Shown here: positions 1 through 6,677 of the stretch, piece after piece
Layout: each line of letters begins with the position of its first letter
Position numbering within the stretch: the first letter of the stretch is position 1
NCBI GenBank assembly: GCA_029821735.1
Contig: JALGSU010000043.1
Location: 1-32,768 of the forward strand
Source of the DNA: Candidatus Zipacnadia bacterium
GTDB taxonomy: Bacteria > Armatimonadota > Zipacnadia > Zipacnadales > UBA5352
DNA length: 32,768 nt
Reading direction: 5' to 3'
The notes under the pieces: generated by a model
The model's database searches: none
What the model saw: only the letters and a program-made list of their open reading frames with translations
Told to the model about the DNA's origin: nothing
Made by a program: the position numbers and the translations under genes

Positions 1-136
1 CCAACGATTCTCATGCGCTTCGAGCGCCGATAGATGCATGCCTCTCGCCTGCTTGCGACCGGGACGAATGTTTTGCACGCCTTGACTAGCGCGCCATTTT
101 CATAGATGCCGTTCACGGAGGTCGTGAACCATCGCC

Positions 137-1045
137 ATGACTGAGGCCCAGCCCGAACCCACAGCCAATCCCGACGCGCCTGCGGCGACGGTGTCGTACG
201 ATTTCCGCACGGGCACTGAACTCTCGCGCGAGGCCCTCTCGCAGTTGCGCGGCTACGTCGAAGTCCTGGCTGCGGCCCTCGGTCGCATCATGAACGCGTA
301 CCTGGGCTGCAGCACCGAGTTCCGCGTGACCACCGCCGAGGCGGAGGGGTTTGAGGACTATCTGCATCGCTTCGCCGAGGGCACCCTCATGGGGATGGTC
401 GGTCTCACCGGACAGGACACTGGCATGTGGTGGCAGCTCGACGGGGCTGTCGGCGGTGCGGCACTGGGCCGCATGCTCGGCGGCGAACCGATCCAGCTCA
501 CCAGGCGCGTCACCCCGCTGGAGACAGCCGTGCTCAAGCGTTTCGTCGCGGAGATCGTCCACGTCTGGACCAGCACCTGCAAACCGATTGCGCGCTGCCG
601 CCCCGAGGTCACCGACGTCATCGCTGATGCCGCTGGCCTCCAGACCGTAATCAGCGCCACCGAGATCGTCCGCGTCGATGTCGACGTCGAGATCAGCGGG
701 ACCACCGGGAAGATGAGCCTCTGCCTTCCGACGGCGACCGCGCAGCGACTGGTCACTGGCGCGCACCGAACTGACGCCACGGCCGCGCAGTTGCGCGACC
801 CCGACGCCAGCCATGCCGCGCAGCGCATCACGGTGCCCATCGCGGCTCTGGTGCACCGCGGCACCATTCCCTTCGCCCGGGCGATGGGCCTGTGCGAGGG
901 CGACGTGCTGCCTCTCGGCAAGCCCCTCGACGACCCGCTCATCATCGCCGTCCGCGGCCACGACAAGTTCTTCGCCCAGGCAGGTATGCGCAGTGGCCGC
1001 ATCGCCGTCCGCGTCCTCGGCCCCGTCCCCTCCGACTCTCCCTGA
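137..1045 (+). CDS. fliM: Flagellar motor switch protein FliM, lacking the N-terminal CheY-binding peptide
   Basis: FliM forms the middle of the cytoplasmic C-ring, linking FliG to FliN. The 302-residue product opens its conserved part with YDFRTGTELSREALSQLRGY (about residues 20-39), matching the FliM entry motif YDFRRPDRFSK. A CheC-like middle domain follows, and a C-terminal SpoA/FliN-type domain covers about residues 230-297. The usual extreme N-terminal CheY-P peptide (LSQxEIDxLL) is absent: the first 19 residues are Pro/Ala rich. A GGAGGT ribosome site lies at 117-122, 14 nt before the ATG, and no better in-frame start is visible upstream. It stands alone ahead of rpoN, apart from fliN at 17124. 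The family call is firm; loss of CheY binding is inferred. Confidence 0.88.
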   Translation: MTEAQPEPTANPDAPAATVSYDFRTGTELSREALSQLRGYVEVLAAALGRIMNAYLGCSTEFRVTTAEAEGFEDYLHRFAEGTLMGMVGLTGQDTGMWWQLDGAVGGAALGRMLGGEPIQLTRRVTPLETAVLKRFVAEIVHVWTSTCKPIARCRPEVTDVIADAAGLQTVISATEIVRVDVDVEISGTTGKMSLCLPTATAQRLVTGAHRTDATAAQLRDPDASHAAQRITVPIAALVHRGTIPFARAMGLCEGDVLPLGKPLDDPLIIAVRGHDKFFAQAGMRSGRIAVRVLGPVPSDSP

Positions 1046-1073
1046 CCCACCCCCCGCCTCCGCCCGTCGACCC

Positions 1074-1135
1074 TCGCCGTTTGCCTCTGTCGTATGGAGG
1101 GCGGGTCTTTAGACCCGCCGGTCGTTGCCGTTGTC
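1074..1135. repeat. Intergenic hairpin repeat element, copy R1
   Basis: A degenerate GCCGTT-type stretch leads into TATGGAG and then a near-perfect palindrome, GGCGGGTCT / AGACCCGCC (1100-1119), followed by more GCCGTT-like sequence. The same layout, with different but self-complementary stems, recurs at 5821-5912, 14435-14480 and 25661-25760. It lies between fliM and rpoN and could also act as a transcription terminator for fliM, although no T-run follows on the plus strand. Confidence 0.7.
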
Positions 1136-1214
1136 GTCACTTTCGTTTCTGCTGCTTCTTTCGTATCTGTCGCTCCTACCTGTCTCCGCTCACGGCCCTG
1201 TCGCGCACTGACGC

Positions 1215-1241
1215 TAAAGTTCCGCGCCCGCGTGCCGATAA
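1215..1241 (+). promoter_or_regulatory. Sigma-28 (FliA) promoter upstream of rpoN
   Basis: TAAA (1215-1218), a 15-nt spacer, then GCCGATAA (1234-1241) match the known FliA consensus TAAA-N15-GCCGATAA exactly. It lies 48 nt before the rpoN GTG start, and a FliA gene is present at 24889-25635. Its spacer closely resembles that of the promoter at 8133-8159, which strengthens both calls. Activity is not shown. Confidence 0.85.
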
Positions 1242-1289
1242 CTATGCGCAATCAAGCCACCATCGCCACCGGTCAGGGGGCGTTCCCAA

Positions 1290-2639
1290 GTGCTCGAGTT
1301 CCGCACCGAATTCGCGGCCAGGCCCGATCAGATCGCGGCAGTCAACTGCCAGCTCATTGTCCGCAGCGAGTTGCTCGCGCTGCCCTACCTGCAGTTGTGC
1401 GAGCGCGTCCAGCAGGAGGCGGACGAGAACCCCGCCCTCGAGGTCGAGATCACGCCGCCCGAATCGCGCGCTCCTGTCCGCATCGCCCAGCAGTACACCG
1501 CGCCGCGCGCCGCCACCGATGACTGGCAGGACCCGACCTTGCGCGCCCCTGCTCAGTACACCCTCCGCGACGAACTCCGGCGGCTCACCGCCTGCGAGAC
1601 CGAGGGCGACGAGCGGACCATCATCGAGTACCTCATCGAGACCATCGACGAGCGCGGCTGGCTTGGCACCACCGAGCTTGACGCCGCTCTTGAGCTACGG
1701 GTCACCGAACCCGAGGTCCGCGGGGCAATCGCCACCTTGCAGCGCATTGCGCCCCCCGGTGTTGGCGCCCGCGACCTGCGCGAATGCCTGCTCCTGCAAC
1801 TTGACGCGTGCGAGGTCGAGCCACCGCACGTCCGCCCCCTGCTGCGGTGCTGCACCGAGGCGCTTGCCCCCGACGGCTGGCGCCACGTCGCCACTTCGCT
1901 GTCGCTGACTGAGGCCCAGATCGCCACCGCGCTCGAATTCGTCCGCGAGCATCTGTCGCCCTACCCGGGTGAATCCTTCCGACCCGAGTGGGATCATCTG
2001 CTTCCCAACAATCCGCAGGCCACCGAGCCCGATGCCATCATCACCATCGAGGGCGATGATCTCGAGGTCGCCCTCACCACCACCCGCACCATGAGTGTCC
2101 GCGTCAGCGACGCCTACCGTCGCCTCGACGAGAACATGCGCCAGTTGCGCAAGCGCTCGGGCGATGACGCCACCACTCAGGCGCGCGCGCAGGTGCGGCT
2201 GGCTCGCCAGCTCGTCTGGTCGGTGCAGCAGCGCGAGCGCAGTCTCTACACGATCACTCGCGAGATCGTTGCCAGCCAGCGCGAGTTCATCATGCAGGGC
2301 CCCCTCGCGCTCCAGCCGCTCACCCACAAACAGATCGCCGAGCGCACTGGCATGCACGAGTCCACCATCTCTCGCGCGGTCGCTGGCAAGCTCGTCATGC
2401 TTCCCGGCGGCGAGTCCGTCCCCTACTCCGTGTTCTTTGATGATGCTCTGCCCGCCCGCACGATCATCGACGGTCTGATCCGCGCCGAGTCATCTGAGGC
2501 GCCATTCACCGACGACCAGCTCCAGTCGCTCATGGCCGAGCGCGGTTTCGACCTCGCCCGCCGCACGGTCAACAAGTATCGTCACGCCCTGGGCATCCCC
2601 TCAGCGGCCCGCCGCAAGGCCGCCCGCGCCGCCGCATGA
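1290..2639 (+). CDS. rpoN: RNA polymerase sigma-54 factor RpoN
   Basis: This is the alternative sigma factor that needs an AAA+ activator to open -24/-12 promoters. The 449-residue protein has a region I-like N terminus with ENPALEVE (about residues 48-55), a short region II, and a core-binding part. The helix-turn-helix THKQIAERTGMHESTISRAV reads the -12 element, and the RpoN box ARRTVNKYR (about 423-431) reads the -24 element. The GTG start at 1290 is preceded by AGGGGG at 1275-1280. A consensus sigma-28 promoter lies just upstream, and a near-perfect sigma-54 promoter lies downstream before flgB. Its place inside a flagellar cluster suggests a flagella-dedicated sigma-54, but a general role is possible if it is the only copy. 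Confidence 0.95.
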   Translation: MLEFRTEFAARPDQIAAVNCQLIVRSELLALPYLQLCERVQQEADENPALEVEITPPESRAPVRIAQQYTAPRAATDDWQDPTLRAPAQYTLRDELRRLTACETEGDERTIIEYLIETIDERGWLGTTELDAALELRVTEPEVRGAIATLQRIAPPGVGARDLRECLLLQLDACEVEPPHVRPLLRCCTEALAPDGWRHVATSLSLTEAQIATALEFVREHLSPYPGESFRPEWDHLLPNNPQATEPDAIITIEGDDLEVALTTTRTMSVRVSDAYRRLDENMRQLRKRSGDDATTQARAQVRLARQLVWSVQQRERSLYTITREIVASQREFIMQGPLALQPLTHKQIAERTGMHESTISRAVAGKLVMLPGGESVPYSVFFDDALPARTIIDGLIRAESSEAPFTDDQLQSLMAERGFDLARRTVNKYRHALGIPSAARRKAARAAA

Positions 2640-2650
2640 ATCCCGCCAGC

Positions 2651-2760
2651 CGTCGCCGTTTGCCTTTGCCGTTAACCGTAGGTCTGGCTTCTGCTTGCAC
2701 CCACCGAAGCTTTAGCGAAGGCGGGCCTGCCCGACAATCAGTCCGTGCCGTCCGCCGTCG
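2651..2760. repeat. Composite intergenic repeat, copy R2
   Basis: After GCCGTTTGCCTTTGCCGTT comes an inverted repeat with outer arms GTCTGGC (2682-2688) and GCCCGAC (2729-2735). Between the arms are CTTCTGCTTGCACC and the phrase GCTTTAGCGAAGGCGGG. The same elements in the same order occur at 27228-27310, followed in both by ACAATCAG, T/C, CGTGCCGTCCGCCG. The two are clearly copies of one element, the second carrying an extra 12-15 nt in the loop. No coding potential is evident. Confidence 0.7.
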
Positions 2761-2804
2761 CTGTCTTTTCTTCCGTTTCCGTCTTTTCCGCCGTTCGCCG
2801 TTCC

Positions 2805-2829
2805 CCCCCTCTTCGGCACGGAGAGGGGG
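2805..2829. terminator. GC-rich hairpin after rpoN, possible terminator
   Basis: CCCCCTCT (2805-2812) pairs with AGAGGGGG (2822-2829) around a 9-nt loop. It lies between rpoN and the sigma-54 promoter of flgB and resembles common intergenic elements of the CCCTCT...AGAGGG type. It could stop rpoN transcripts, but there is no T-run, so the terminator role is inferred. Confidence 0.4.
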
Positions 2830-2873
2830 TCGGGGGGAGAGGCGGCCGTTCCCCAAACCCCAATCCCGCCGTC

Positions 2874-2889
2874 TGGCACCATTATTGCA
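2874..2889 (+). promoter_or_regulatory. Sigma-54 promoter of the flgB operon
   Basis: TGGCACCATTATTGCA matches the sigma-54 consensus TGGCACGN4TTGCA at every specified base except one. The invariant GG (2875-2876) and GC (2887-2888) have the strict 12-nt offset. Predicted transcription starts near 2900, leaving about 38 nt before the flgB ATG with its ribosome site. rpoN is the gene just upstream. Confidence 0.9.
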
Positions 2890-2937
2890 CTACTCCCAAC
2901 ACCGGCCGCGCACCCGACCGCCGCAGGAGGTGACCCG

Positions 2938-3324
2938 ATGGCTGATCGCCTGGTGACGGACACAACGATGGTGGCGCTCGAGCGAGCCCTCGACGGCACC
3001 GCCGCCCAGCAGCGAGCTGTCGCCAACAACCTTGCCAACCTCGAGACCCCCGGCTACGTCGCCCGTCACGTCAACTTCGAGGGCGCTCTGCGCTCTGCGC
3101 TGCATGCCGCCCGACAGGGCGAGGACGAGGCCCTCGATCTCCTGCAGCCGATGCTGGTCAGTGACTCGCCGTCGCCGGATCAGTCCGGGGCGGGCGGCGT
3201 GGATATCGAGCACGAGATGACTCAGATGAGCGAGGCCAGCGTCCGCTACGAGGCGCTTGTACGTTTCGCCCGGCGCAAGTTCGAGATGATCGGCACAGCC
3301 ATCGGCGACGGAAGGGGCGGGTAG
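2938..3324 (+). CDS. flgB: Flagellar basal-body rod protein FlgB
   Basis: FlgB is the proximal rod protein assembled outside the inner membrane after type III export. The 128-residue product has the conserved N-terminal rod/hook motif VANNLANLETPGYVARHVNF (about residues 28-47) and the C-terminal helix MTQMSEASVRYEALVRFARR that packs in the rod core. The start has an ideal AGGAGGTGA ribosome site at 2925-2933. It is the first gene of the sigma-54-driven flgBC-fliEF unit, with flgC starting 3 nt after its stop. Confidence 0.95.
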   Translation: MADRLVTDTTMVALERALDGTAAQQRAVANNLANLETPGYVARHVNFEGALRSALHAARQGEDEALDLLQPMLVSDSPSPDQSGAGGVDIEHEMTQMSEASVRYEALVRFARRKFEMIGTAIGDGRGG

Positions 3325-3327
3325 CGC

Positions 3328-3753
3328 ATGAGTGTCTTCAGCGCCATGGGAGTCAGCGCCTCCGGCCTGCGCGCCGAGCGCATGCGCATGGACGTGATCA
3401 CCACCAACATCGCCAACGTCGAGACCACGCGCTCGCCCGCCGGCGGACCATACCGCCGCCAGCAGGTCATACTTGGCGCGTCCCAGACCACGGGCAACGT
3501 CTTCATGCCCGGAGCCACCGGCTACCAGGGCGTGCGTGTGCTGGGCATCGAGCAGTCCACCGATCCCCTGCCTCGCATCTACGATCCCACCCATCCCGAC
3601 GCCGATGAGCAGGGCTACGTGCTCATGCCCAACGTCGAGTTGCCCACTGAGATGGCTGACATGATCATTGCCGCCCGCGCATACGAAGCCAACGCCGCTG
3701 CCTTCCGCTCGGCCCGCGATCTCATCCGACAGGCGCTCAGCATTCTGGCGTAG
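3328..3753 (+). CDS. flgC: Flagellar basal-body rod protein FlgC
   Basis: FlgC is the second rod subunit, stacking on FlgB. The 141-residue protein starts MSVFSAMGVSASGLRAERMR and carries the family motif TTNIANVETTRSPAGGPYRR near residues 24-43. The C-terminal rod helix NVELPTEMADMIIAARAYEA is followed by AFRSARDLIRQALSIL. Its length is normal for FlgC, and it follows flgB with a 3-nt gap, which implies coupled translation. Confidence 0.95.
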   Translation: MSVFSAMGVSASGLRAERMRMDVITTNIANVETTRSPAGGPYRRQQVILGASQTTGNVFMPGATGYQGVRVLGIEQSTDPLPRIYDPTHPDADEQGYVLMPNVELPTEMADMIIAARAYEANAAAFRSARDLIRQALSILA

Positions 3754-3768
3754 AGGAGGCGATCACTG

Positions 3769-4128
3769 GTGCGCATACAGGCGACCGACACAGCCGCCCG
3801 ACCACTGCAGGCAACCGCCCCCCAAAAGCTCCCGACGGCGGATGCCGCGCAGGCTGTCGCTGGCGCCTTCTCCGGCGCTCACGCGCCCACCCGTGCAGCC
3901 GATGATGCCGCTGATTTCGCCGGTCTCCTGCGCAATGCCCTCACTCGCGTCAACGCCGCTCAGCAGCAGGCCGACGTGGCCGTCGAGCGCGTCGCCACCG
4001 GTGACGCCGAGGACATGCACGAGGCCGTCATGGCTCTCGAGAAAGCCGACATCGCCCTGCGCCTGACCGCGCAGGTAACGCAACGGGCCGTCGAGGCCTA
4101 TAAGGAAATCTCCCGCATGCAGGTCTGA
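3769..4128 (+). CDS. fliE: Flagellar hook-basal body adaptor FliE
   Basis: FliE joins the MS ring to the rod and is an early export substrate. The 119-residue product has a loose Ala/Pro-rich N terminus. The conserved C-terminal half includes FAGLLRNALTRVNAAQQQAD, VATGDAEDMHEAVMALEKAD and the terminal QRAVEAYKEISRMQV. The start is GTG at 3769 with an AGGAGGCG ribosome site about 9 nt upstream. The order flgB-flgC-fliE-fliF is conserved across many phyla. Confidence 0.93.
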   Translation: MRIQATDTAARPLQATAPQKLPTADAAQAVAGAFSGAHAPTRAADDAADFAGLLRNALTRVNAAQQQADVAVERVATGDAEDMHEAVMALEKADIALRLTAQVTQRAVEAYKEISRMQV

Positions 4129-4181
4129 CGCGCCCGCAGGCCCCACCACACCCAAACACTCTCACACCTCGCGATGATGCC

Positions 4182-6155
4182 ATGTTCGATCAGATCGCCA
4201 ATTTCTGGACCAGACTCGCGCCCGGCCAGCGCATGAGCGTGGTCGCTCTCACCGTCGTGCTCATCGGTGGCCTCGCCGCCATGGGCTACTGGGTCAGCCG
4301 CCCGTCCTTCACCGTGCTCTACTCCGGCCTCTCCCCCGAGGACGCCAGTTCCGTGGTCGAGCAGCTCCGCGAGAAGGGCATCCCCTTCCAGCTCACCTCC
4401 GGCGGCTCCACCGTTCAGGTTCCCTACGAGAAGCTCTACGAGCTGCGACTGCAACTCGCCAGCAATGGCCTGCCCAACTCCAGCGTAGTCGGCTTCGAGC
4501 TCTTCGACCGCGCCAGCTTCTCCACCAGCGATCTGCAAAACAATGTCAACTACCAGCGCGCCCTGCAGGGCGAACTCGAGCGCACCATCATCACCATGGA
4601 CGAGGTCATCACCGCGCGCGTGCACCTCGCCCTTCCCGAGGAGCGCCTCTTCACGCGAGAGCAGCAGGAGGCCACCGCCTCGGTGGTCCTCAGCCTCAAC
4701 GCCGGCCAGCTCGCCCCCTCGCAGGTCTCCGCCGTCACTCAGCTCGTCGCCAGCGCCGTCCCCAACCTCGACGTGCGCGCCGTCACCGTCGTCGACACCA
4801 GCGGCCGCGTCCTCTCAGGTGGTTGGGACGAGGCTGGCGGCCTGCAAACTCTCGCCCAGCTCCAGGCTCGTCGCGCGTACGAGGACCGCCTGCGCGAGCA
4901 CCTGCAGTCCATGCTCGACGCCGTCCTCGGCAGGCACATGTCCGTCGTCCGTGTACAGGCCGACCTCGACTTCGAGTCCCAGGAACTCTCCCGCGAGACG
5001 CTTGAGTCCCCGGGCGGCGATCCCATGGTCACCCACGAAGAGACCACCGAAGAGAGCTACTCTGGCAGCGGCGGCGAGACCAGCGGCCCCGCTGGCATCG
5101 CCTCAACCGGCGCGCGCGCCGCCGCCCAGACCGGTGGCTCATACGAGCACAAGCGCGAGAGCCGCGAGTACGAATACTCCCGCAACGTCGAGCAGGTCCG
5201 CCGACCGCCCGGACAGCTCAAGCGACTGACCGTGGCCGTCGTTATCGACGACACGCTCGAGGCGTCCGCTGACACCAAGGTCCGCGAAATCGTCGCCGCA
5301 GCGGCCGGCATCAGCCCCGAGCGCGGCGACCAGGTCACTGTTGAGTCCATGGCCATCGACGCCCTCAAGCTTGCCGAGGAGGAGGACAAGCTCGCCGCGG
5401 CCGCGCAGGCCGAGCGCAACAAGTCCAACTCCCTGCGCACCACGTTGCGCTATGGCAGCTTCCTCGTCATGGCGGCGATGGTCGCGGCCGCGATGTTCAT
5501 GCTCTCACGCCGCCTGACCGCGCTCCCTGCCAGCCAGCCCGAGCAGTCGGTGGGCGCATCCGCGTCACTTCCGCAATCTGACGCCGTCGGCTCATCGGCG
5601 CAGCCCGCGGCCGACGTCGAGATACCGCCCATCAGCGTCGAGCAGTTGCAGAACCCGCCGTCCGCGGGAGCCAGCCAGCCGCTTGCGGAGGAGCTGTCGT
5701 CCATGGGCTCAGAGACACCCGAGGATTTCGCGCGCCAGCTCAGAACCTGGATGGCCCCACAGGAGTATTCAGGAGGGGCCGCGGCTTCAGCCCGGCCCGC
5801 CGTTCGCCTTTGCCGTTTGCCGTATGGAGAGGCCGACCCCCGCGTCGGCCTGTGCCGTTGCCGTTCGCCGTATGGAGGGCCGATCCGCAAGAATCGGCCG
5901 GTGCTGGCGGTGCGGTGGTGCCGTTACAGCCAGCACGCACGGAGGGAGAACCATGCCCGAACCAATCCTCCCCGCCAACTGGCAGTGGCCCGATCTGGAC
6001 AACGCGCCTCGGCCCGATCAGGCCGACTTCATGCCGATGCACGTGCATCGCGTGATGGACGCATCCGCGCATTCGACCTCAGACGACCGGCTTCCGTCGG
6101 ACCCATCCATCGTTACCGCCGAGGCCGTCGAGGACGTCCGCCTGCAGGCCGATGA
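4182..6155 (+). CDS. fliF: Flagellar MS-ring protein FliF, reading frame runs on past its normal end
   Basis: FliF builds the MS ring and holds FliG on its cytoplasmic tail. A first membrane helix (about residues 18-38) is followed by ring-building motifs, with RPSFTVLYSGLSPEDAS and TARVHLALPEERLF clearly FliF-like. A second membrane helix lies near 424-443. The C-terminal FliG-binding motif is intact: ETPEDFARQLRTWM ends at residue 524, where FliF proteins normally stop within a few residues. Here the frame stays open into a hairpin-repeat array and then out of frame through the start of fliH, adding about 130 Arg-rich residues with no family resemblance, up to a stop at 6153. The genuine protein probably ends near nt 5775. 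No good ribosome site precedes the ATG. The next gene should be fliG, but it is missing. Confidence 0.9.
   Translation: MFDQIANFWTRLAPGQRMSVVALTVVLIGGLAAMGYWVSRPSFTVLYSGLSPEDASSVVEQLREKGIPFQLTSGGSTVQVPYEKLYELRLQLASNGLPNSSVVGFELFDRASFSTSDLQNNVNYQRALQGELERTIITMDEVITARVHLALPEERLFTREQQEATASVVLSLNAGQLAPSQVSAVTQLVASAVPNLDVRAVTVVDTSGRVLSGGWDEAGGLQTLAQLQARRAYEDRLREHLQSMLDAVLGRHMSVVRVQADLDFESQELSRETLESPGGDPMVTHEETTEESYSGSGGETSGPAGIASTGARAAAQTGGSYEHKRESREYEYSRNVEQVRRPPGQLKRLTVAVVIDDTLEASADTKVREIVAAAAGISPERGDQVTVESMAIDALKLAEEEDKLAAAAQAERNKSNSLRTTLRYGSFLVMAAMVAAAMFMLSRRLTALPASQPEQSVGASASLPQSDAVGSSAQPAADVEIPPISVEQLQNPPSAGASQPLAEELSSMGSETPEDFARQLRTWMAPQEYSGGAAASARPAVRLCRLPYGEADPRVGLCRCRSPYGGPIRKNRPVLAVRWCRYSQHARRENHARTNPPRQLAVARSGQRASARSGRLHADARASRDGRIRAFDLRRPASVGPIHRYRRGRRGRPPAGR
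5774..5912. repeat. Three tandem hairpin repeat elements (R3a-c) between fliF and fliH
   Basis: Three palindromes follow one another. The first is GGGCCG...CGGCCC (5776-5798), with an inner GGC-TTCA-GCC. The second is GGCCGAC (5831-5837) with GTCGGCC (5844-5850). The third is GGCCGAT (5878-5884) with ATCGGCC (5893-5899). The last two each follow GCCGTATGGAG, at a 48-nt period, and all are separated by GCCGTT-type hexamers. Stem sequences differ, but each pairs with itself. The array starts beside an AGGAGGGG motif (5771-5778) that would suit the ribosome site of a gene following fliF. The fliH ribosome site comes just after it, so it occupies the fliG slot. Confidence 0.8.
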
Positions 6156-6672
6156 AATCCGCCAGAGCGTTCGCGAGGAGGAGGCCGTGCGTGCGCGCCA
6201 ACTCATCGACGAGGCCCTCCGCGAGAGCGTCCGCGAGCAGGTCGCCGCGTTCGAGCGCGCCGCCGAGGACCTCACCGCTCAGATGCGCGCTGCATGGAAT
6301 CAGCGCCTCGCCGACCTCGAGCAGCAGAGCGTCATGCTCGTCACGGCCATGGCCGAAAAGGTCATCGCCCGCAAGCTCGACCTCGACGACCAGATCGTGC
6401 TCGAAGTCGTCCGCACTGCCTTGGCCGAGGCCGGGGACGCCACCCAGGTGCTGCTCCGCGTGAGCGCCGCGGACGAGCCGCTGGTGCGCGACGCCCAGGC
6501 CGAACTCCTCGCCGCACTTGCCAGCGCTGAGGACGTGCGCGTCCTCGCCGACGACAGCATCGGCCGTGGCGGCTGCATCGTCGAGACCGAGCGCGGACGC
6601 TTCGACGCGCGCATCGAGACCCAACTCCAGCTTCTCGGCCAGCAGGTTGAGCACATGATGAAGGCCGGCTGA
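5953..6672 (+). CDS. fliH: Flagellar export stator protein FliH
   Basis: FliH binds and regulates the export ATPase FliI at the base of the type III apparatus. The start is the ATG after GGAGGGAG (5942-5949), giving 239 residues. The middle is a charged coiled coil (about residues 60-125). The C terminus carries the FliH/YscL pattern MAEKVIARKLDLDDQIVLEV and SIGRGGCIVETERGRFDARI, which end FliH proteins. The frame is open far upstream, but that part is repeat-derived. fliI follows 5 nt after the stop. Confidence 0.9.
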   Translation: MPEPILPANWQWPDLDNAPRPDQADFMPMHVHRVMDASAHSTSDDRLPSDPSIVTAEAVEDVRLQADEIRQSVREEEAVRARQLIDEALRESVREQVAAFERAAEDLTAQMRAAWNQRLADLEQQSVMLVTAMAEKVIARKLDLDDQIVLEVVRTALAEAGDATQVLLRVSAADEPLVRDAQAELLAALASAEDVRVLADDSIGRGGCIVETERGRFDARIETQLQLLGQQVEHMMKAG

Positions 6673-6677
6673 TACCC

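Noticed and set aside
26..33. GCCGATAG upstream of fliM, like a sigma-28 -10 box
   Set aside because: No TAAA-like -35 lies 15 nt upstream (ATTC there), unlike the two good sites at 1215 and 8133.
62..78. GGACGAATGTTTTGCAC before fliM, like a sigma-54 site
   Set aside because: GG and GC are 13 nt apart rather than the strict 12, and the -24 half is poor.
5773..5952. Remnant of fliG hidden in the repeat array
   Set aside because: No frame gives FliG-like residues (such as a GEExA or EMFxFEDL motif); only repeats and ribosome sites are visible.
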